From Vulgatibacter incomptus (lineage in GTDB: Bacteria > Myxococcota > Myxococcia > Myxococcales > Vulgatibacteraceae): DNA of 64,000 nucleotides. Positions 59,922-64,000 of this stretch are shown one piece after another (the first letter of the stretch is position 1; each line of letters begins with the position of its first letter). The stretch lies in the NCBI RefSeq assembly GCF_001263175.1, contig NZ_CP012332.1, forward strand, positions 1,857,501 to 1,921,500. Direction: 5' to 3'. The notes beneath the pieces are model-generated. The model did not search any database. It worked only from the letters and a program-made list of their open reading frames with translations, and was not told the origin of the DNA. The position numbers and the translations under genes were made by a program.

Positions 59922-61943
59922 ATGAACGAGCGCCTGCTCGTTGTACTATGGGAACCAACGGTGACTCGATCACCGTCTCAGGGAGCTCCCTTGGACCCCA
60001 TCCGCTTCCGGACTTTACTGAAGGGCATCGGCTACGAAATTCTCGAACGGGAAGACACATGGGCCGAGTGCCTGATCCTCGGCCACGGCGAAGCCTGGCT
60101 GGGCAGCGGGAAGACATCCGAAGCGGCCTTCGAGGCCGCGGTCGCGAAATGCCTTCCCTCTCATCTCTCGCAGCATCTCCTTCGGCTGGCCCTCGCCGAT
60201 GAGATCGCGGCGCCGGCAGACGCTCCGTCCCTGCCGCGTCCCCAGACCCAATCCACGGAGCTCGCTCCCCGCGAGATCCCATCGGCGCCCCCGGTCGAAC
60301 CCGTTGCGTGGCTCGTAACGACGGCGGATCCTCCGGCGCCGGAAGCGCAGCTCCTCGTCGCCCCATTCGGGGACGCCGTCGCTCCCGCGCCCGGCCCGAC
60401 GGTTGGCTTGTCCCTCGTCGTCGCAGAGGAGCACGAGGCGCCGGCGGCCTCATCTCTCGCAGCGGAACTCCGGCATCCGAATCACGACCTGCTCCCGCCT
60501 ACCCCGGAGCGACGCGATCGCGTCATCGCCCTCCCAGCCAGCAGGGAGTCGGTCGCCGACGGGCTCCTCGAGCTCTCGCGAATCTCCGCCGACATCGAAA
60601 CCCGGCGAAGGGGCGTCGCCCTGATGAGCCCTCGGCGTCAGCGGCTGGTGATCCTCGAGTGGCTCGCCTCGGCCCGCAGCGTCCAGGAGCGGATGCCCTT
60701 CAACCTCGAGATCGAGGAGGCCGTCCCCGCTCTCGTCAAGACGCTCCGATGGCTCTCGGAGGCCTGGTGGCCGGGGATGATCGCCGCGTTCCAGCTCAGC
60801 GCCAGGCCGAGGGATGCGGCGCGGGATCTCCGACTCGCTCCTGGCGCCGCCCCGACGACCTGGGCCGAGACCGCACGACGAGCCGCCGAGGCCCTCCGCA
60901 GGTGCCGGGAAGAGGACGCGGCCACCGGCTTCGACGAGCACGGCTGGGCGGACGCCGCTCAGCTCGCCCCGCCCCCGCCGGATCCGGAGCGGCTGCTCCG
61001 CGAAACCATCGCAGCCGTGGAACGGATCGGCGGCTCCCTGGGGAAGCGCCCGGAGAGCGGACAGGAGCGGCCGGACAAGGCCCTCCTCCTCGCGTGGTCC
61101 CAGGACGTCCGCTGGCTCCGGAACGCGGTCGCCGATCCCGAGGGGTGGGCCGCGCTCGCGGGGAGGCTCCGCTTCTGGTGCCAGTACAGCCTGGATCCGG
61201 GCGACGCCGTCGAGGTCCTCGATCCCGCCTACCGCCCCCCTCGGAGCTGGTCGACGGTGCACGAGCGGGCCGGCGCCGCGAGCCGGGACGCCGAGGCCCT
61301 GGCGCGCGTCCTTCGCACCATCCCCGGGCCGTTGGCCCCCAACCAAGCGTGGATCGGCTGGTTGGAGGAAGCCCTGCCGCTGACCTCGACCCACCAGGCG
61401 GCGATCGTCGCGGCGACGTTCGAGCAGCGGGAGCGGATCCTCGCCATCCGCGAGGATGATCTCCGGGAGCCCTCGAAGCAGCTCCGGCGCCGGCTCGCCA
61501 AGTTCCACCAGGCCTTCGTCCGCGCCGCCGAGCCGTCCACGGTTCCCCCTCCGGAGGAAGAGGAGACGCTCGAGGCGAGCGCAGCCGAGCCCCACGCGCT
61601 GCCCGACGAGCGGATCCTCGCGTGCACCCGGGGCAAGAGGGCGCTCTTCGTGGGCAATCGCGCCGACGAGCTCCTCCGCGAGCGCCTGGTGGAGACCTTT
61701 CGCTTCGAGGACCTCGACTGGACCGAGAGCTCGCCCCGCAGGGTCGAGGCGGCGGTGGAGGCGATCGGCTCGGGATCCTACGACCTCGTCCTCGCCGCCA
61801 CGGGCTTCCTGGCCCACAAGGAGGACGGGCGCCTCAGCCAGGCATGCCGCGGCGCCGGCGTCATCTATGTACGCGTGAACAAGGGCCGGCCCAAGGCGGT
61901 GGAGCTCGCCATCGACCGCGAGCTCACGGAGCGGGCGGGCTGA
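59922..61943 (+). CDS. Large protein with C-terminal DUF2325-like domain
   Basis: A 673-residue cytoplasmic protein. The C-terminal ~110 residues resemble DUF2325: 'GKRALFVGNRADELLRERL', 'DLDWTESSPRRVEAAV', 'YDLVLAATGFLAHK' and 'ACRGAGVIYVRVNKGRPK' (patterns), a Rossmann-like fold seen in bacterial regulators and some defence genes. The N-terminal 80 residues form an alpha/beta domain ('FRTLLKGIGYEILE'). A Pro/Ala-rich linker follows (about 95-200), then a long helical region with many conserved Trp residues. The function is unknown. ATG 59922 has GGCGGG upstream and lies in a divergent gap of about 50 bp with the zinc-ribbon gene. Confidence 0.65.
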   Translation: MNERLLVVLWEPTVTRSPSQGAPLDPIRFRTLLKGIGYEILEREDTWAECLILGHGEAWLGSGKTSEAAFEAAVAKCLPSHLSQHLLRLALADEIAAPADAPSLPRPQTQSTELAPREIPSAPPVEPVAWLVTTADPPAPEAQLLVAPFGDAVAPAPGPTVGLSLVVAEEHEAPAASSLAAELRHPNHDLLPPTPERRDRVIALPASRESVADGLLELSRISADIETRRRGVALMSPRRQRLVILEWLASARSVQERMPFNLEIEEAVPALVKTLRWLSEAWWPGMIAAFQLSARPRDAARDLRLAPGAAPTTWAETARRAAEALRRCREEDAATGFDEHGWADAAQLAPPPPDPERLLRETIAAVERIGGSLGKRPESGQERPDKALLLAWSQDVRWLRNAVADPEGWAALAGRLRFWCQYSLDPGDAVEVLDPAYRPPRSWSTVHERAGAASRDAEALARVLRTIPGPLAPNQAWIGWLEEALPLTSTHQAAIVAATFEQRERILAIREDDLREPSKQLRRRLAKFHQAFVRAAEPSTVPPPEEEETLEASAAEPHALPDERILACTRGKRALFVGNRADELLRERLVETFRFEDLDWTESSPRRVEAAVEAIGSGSYDLVLAATGFLAHKEDGRLSQACRGAGVIYVRVNKGRPKAVELAIDRELTERAG

Positions 61944-61955
61944 AATGGTCTGAAG

Positions 61956-64000
61956 TCAGGGCAGCACCCGGAAGCGGGCGGCCACCTCGTCCATCAGCTC
62001 GAAGAAGGACTGCTCGTAGGAGATGGCGTCCTGGTCGCCGCTGCCCGCCGAGTCGACGAAGAAGGTCCCCGATCGGCAGAGGCGGACGAGGTCGGGATCG
62101 TCGGCCGAGGCCTCGCCTCCGGAACCGTACTCGGTGCACACCCTCTCCCCGGTGCGGGAATTCCGGTAGCAGCACCGCCCGGACGGGAAGACCAGGATCA
62201 TCTTGCGGATGCGACCGCTGGCCATCTGCCCGTCGAAGAGCATCACCTGCTGGTAGAAGCCGCCGGGCCCCGTGGCCCTCATCCCGTAGCCGTGGAGGAG
62301 AAAGAGCACGGGGTAGCGCACGTTGGCGTTGGCGGGGTCGTCGTACCCCGGGGGCAGGACGATCCCGTAGTCCCGATCCACGCCGCCGAGCGCCGCCGAG
62401 CGGAACACCCGGGCCGAGGCGCGCGAAGCGAACGACGACTTGTCCCCAGGCGGATCCGGCCGCTCGCTCCAGCGATCCGAGAGCCATCGGAAGACCAGCA
62501 GGAGCCGGTCGAGTGCCTGTACGATCGTGCCGGCGTGGTCGCCATCCCCTTGCGCGATCTCGGCCTCCGTCGCGCCCTGGTTCCCGTAGAGGAAGAGCAT
62601 GTTCCGCGGGAGCGCGTTCGCCGGGATCGTGAGAGGCGCGAAGGTCCAGTCCGAGCTCGGCGCGCCGGGGAGCTCTCGCAGCCGGAGGAAGGCGCGAGAC
62701 GCGGAGGGCCTGTGCGACGCCACCTCACCCCAGGTGATGGCCGCCGAGAGGTCGAAGCCGAAGAGGTCCCGGATCCCGCCGTCGGCGTAGTACGAGAGCC
62801 GGTCGCGCGTGGCGTCGCTCCATCCGCGGATCCGGCCGCGGCCATCCGCCGAGCGCCAGCGGGCGCGGGCCGGGAGCTCCGTGAAGACGCCGTCGCCCTC
62901 GCCGTAGTCGCCGGTCCCGGGGACCCCATCCAGACCGTAGTCCTCGAAGGGCTCGCCCCGATCGTAGACGCCGTTGCCCTCCGTGCCGAGGGGATTGTCC
63001 CGCCAGTGGTAGTCGTCGCCGTTGGGATCCCTGACGCCGCGGGCGTGGGGGCTCAGGGCCGGATCGCGCACGCAGCCGCCCTTCCCGTCCTCCAGCTCGT
63101 TCGGGCAGCCGTCGACGCCCACGTCTGCGAAGCGCTCGTGGGCGTTCACCAGGATCGGCTCGCCGAAGTCGCGCTTCCCGTTGCCGTTCAGGTCGACGGC
63201 GAGGGCGAAGGTCACCGGGCGCGAATGGGAGGTGCATGGGTCGTACACCCCTGCACGCTCGCGGAAGAGCGCGGGTTGATCGGAGGGGCTCGCGAAGCCC
63301 ACGCCCCCGTCGCCCGCGCAGGCCGCGGCCGGATCGGGCTCCCTGCAGAGGTCCACCGCACGCCCGCTCCCGGTGCAAAAGGGAACGGGCTCCTCGCCGT
63401 CGCAGAAGGAGACCACGGGGTAGCGGCCGTCCGGGTTGTACTCCTTGTTGTAGACGCCGTGGAGCACCACCGGCTGGTCGCAGATCGACGCGCCCCTCGC
63501 GGCCAGCGCCTCGCCGATCCCGGGTGGGTAGAGCGGCGACGAGGGATTGGAGACGAGAGGGTTGCCGAACGCCCGGGAGAGGTCCTCGAAGAGGTCGAGG
63601 TAGGAGTCGCGGTCGAACGAGCCGCCGTTCGAGGTGTAGAGCCAACGGTTGAACTGCTGCGAGCGCTCGGGGAGCACCGTGGCCATCCGCGCCGGTGAAG
63701 GGCCCATACACGGCAGCATGGCCGGATCGTTCAACACCTCAGGGTGTCCCGGGTGATCCGCGAGGATCCGCTCGAGCTCCGGGAGCGTGCAGAAGCCCCC
63801 CAGGTACCGGCTCTCGAGGGAGTCGAGGAAATGGCCCACGTCCAGCGGACCGCCCAGCGACGCGATGGCGTCGAAGCGATCCGGATGGGCCGCGCCGAGG
63901 AAGGTCGCGCCCATGGCTCCCATCGAGATCCCGGCGATCGCACGCCAGGTCGGCTGCTTCGGCGACTCGATGGGCCCGCGGTCCGCCGAAGTCTTGCTGC
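61956..64000 (-). CDS. Esterase-like (alpha/beta hydrolase) secreted protein, N-terminus beyond the window
   Basis: At least 681 residues; the frame remains open to the right edge, so the start is not seen. Near the edge is the nucleophile elbow 'AIAGISMGAMG' followed by 'AHPDRFDAIASLGGPLD', a typical esterase-D core. Then come calcium-binding-like Asp/Asn/Gly segments ('DLNGNGKRDFGEP', 'EGNGVYDRGEPFEDYG') and about 150 residues of unknown type. Near the C-terminus there is a second esterase-like start: 'YGIVLPPGYDDP', 'YPVLFLLHGYGM', 'RKMILVFPSGRCC'. The protein stops right where the second nucleophile elbow would be expected. Many Cys suggest an exported protein. It ends 12 bp beyond the convergent DUF2325 gene stop. 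Confidence 0.7.
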   Translation of the reverse strand, partial: SKTSADRGPIESPKQPTWRAIAGISMGAMGATFLGAAHPDRFDAIASLGGPLDVGHFLDSLESRYLGGFCTLPELERILADHPGHPEVLNDPAMLPCMGPSPARMATVLPERSQQFNRWLYTSNGGSFDRDSYLDLFEDLSRAFGNPLVSNPSSPLYPPGIGEALAARGASICDQPVVLHGVYNKEYNPDGRYPVVSFCDGEEPVPFCTGSGRAVDLCREPDPAAACAGDGGVGFASPSDQPALFRERAGVYDPCTSHSRPVTFALAVDLNGNGKRDFGEPILVNAHERFADVGVDGCPNELEDGKGGCVRDPALSPHARGVRDPNGDDYHWRDNPLGTEGNGVYDRGEPFEDYGLDGVPGTGDYGEGDGVFTELPARARWRSADGRGRIRGWSDATRDRLSYYADGGIRDLFGFDLSAAITWGEVASHRPSASRAFLRLRELPGAPSSDWTFAPLTIPANALPRNMLFLYGNQGATEAEIAQGDGDHAGTIVQALDRLLLVFRWLSDRWSERPDPPGDKSSFASRASARVFRSAALGGVDRDYGIVLPPGYDDPANANVRYPVLFLLHGYGMRATGPGGFYQQVMLFDGQMASGRIRKMILVFPSGRCCYRNSRTGERVCTEYGSGGEASADDPDLVRLCRSGTFFVDSAGSGDQDAISYEQSFFELMDEVAARFRVLP

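Noticed and set aside
1-64000. CRISPR array, rRNA and tRNA genes
   Set aside because: No regularly spaced direct repeats of 25-40 bp and no tRNA T-loop or rRNA-like stretch were recognised by eye; short tandem repeats here are coding linkers.

Overview
This 64 kb window is high-GC bacterial DNA with long overlapping reading frames, frequent GTG/TTG starts and many secreted or lipid-anchored proteins. It probably comes from the Myxococcota (former Deltaproteobacteria). Pointers are Gly-Thr-Gly-Gly linker repeats, a MYXO-CTERM-like C-terminus, several giant Ig-like or beta-propeller surface proteins, and a hemX-hemA-hemC-hemD operon downstream of mreCD-mrdA-rodA. The assignment rests on style and gene content, not on a marker gene.

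Left third (1-30.5 kb) is accessory and partly decaying. It opens with a frameshifted zinc-finger protein carrying two nuclease-like domains (60-1210). A lipoprotein, an isochorismatase-like hydrolase, an AAC(3)-type acetyltransferase with two compensating frameshifts, a DUF3703 protein, a MepA-like murein peptidase, a lipoprotein alpha/beta hydrolase, a patatin-like phospholipase and a glycosidase-like propeller lipoprotein follow. A type I restriction-modification operon (hsdM, hsdS, an AlbA_2/Schlafen-type gene, hsdR; minus strand, 20.3-10.9 kb) is the main defence locus. Its hsdS is split by a complete 1366-bp IS5-family element flanked by CTAG duplications, and removing the element restores one 451-codon frame exactly. 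Next come two large secreted proteins, a secreted protein/ECF sigma/FecR-like anti-sigma operon with a candidate ECF promoter, two small enzymes, and a tandem pair of paralogous lipoproteins whose upstream boxes were also duplicated.

Middle third (30.6-48.7 kb) is mostly core metabolism and cell envelope. It holds pdhA-pdhB-pdhC (pyruvate dehydrogenase E1 alpha, E1 beta, E2) from a recognisable promoter, and a divergent fabI of the InhA-like type. A long minus-strand run follows, in transcription order: mreC, mreD, mrdA (PBP2), rodA, trxA, a hypothetical gene, a CcsA/HemX-type membrane protein, hemA, hemC, hemD. PpiD, a GAF-GGDEF cyclase and Maf lie beside it.

Right third (48.7-64 kb) carries large exported proteins: a 1899-residue lipoprotein with about 13 Ig-like modules, three nidogen-like modules and a lamin-tail domain; a peptidase/propeller/outer-membrane-barrel fusion; a 5'-nucleotidase-like lipoprotein with a degenerate metal site; a small zinc ribbon; a DUF2325-tailed protein; and an esterase-like protein running off the right edge.

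No rRNA, tRNA or CRISPR array was recognised. The most notable items are the precisely reversible IS insertion in hsdS, the Schlafen-type gene between hsdS and hsdR, the broken dual-nuclease gene at the left end, the peptidase/propeller/barrel fusion, and the metal-site-degenerate 5'-nucleotidase homologue.
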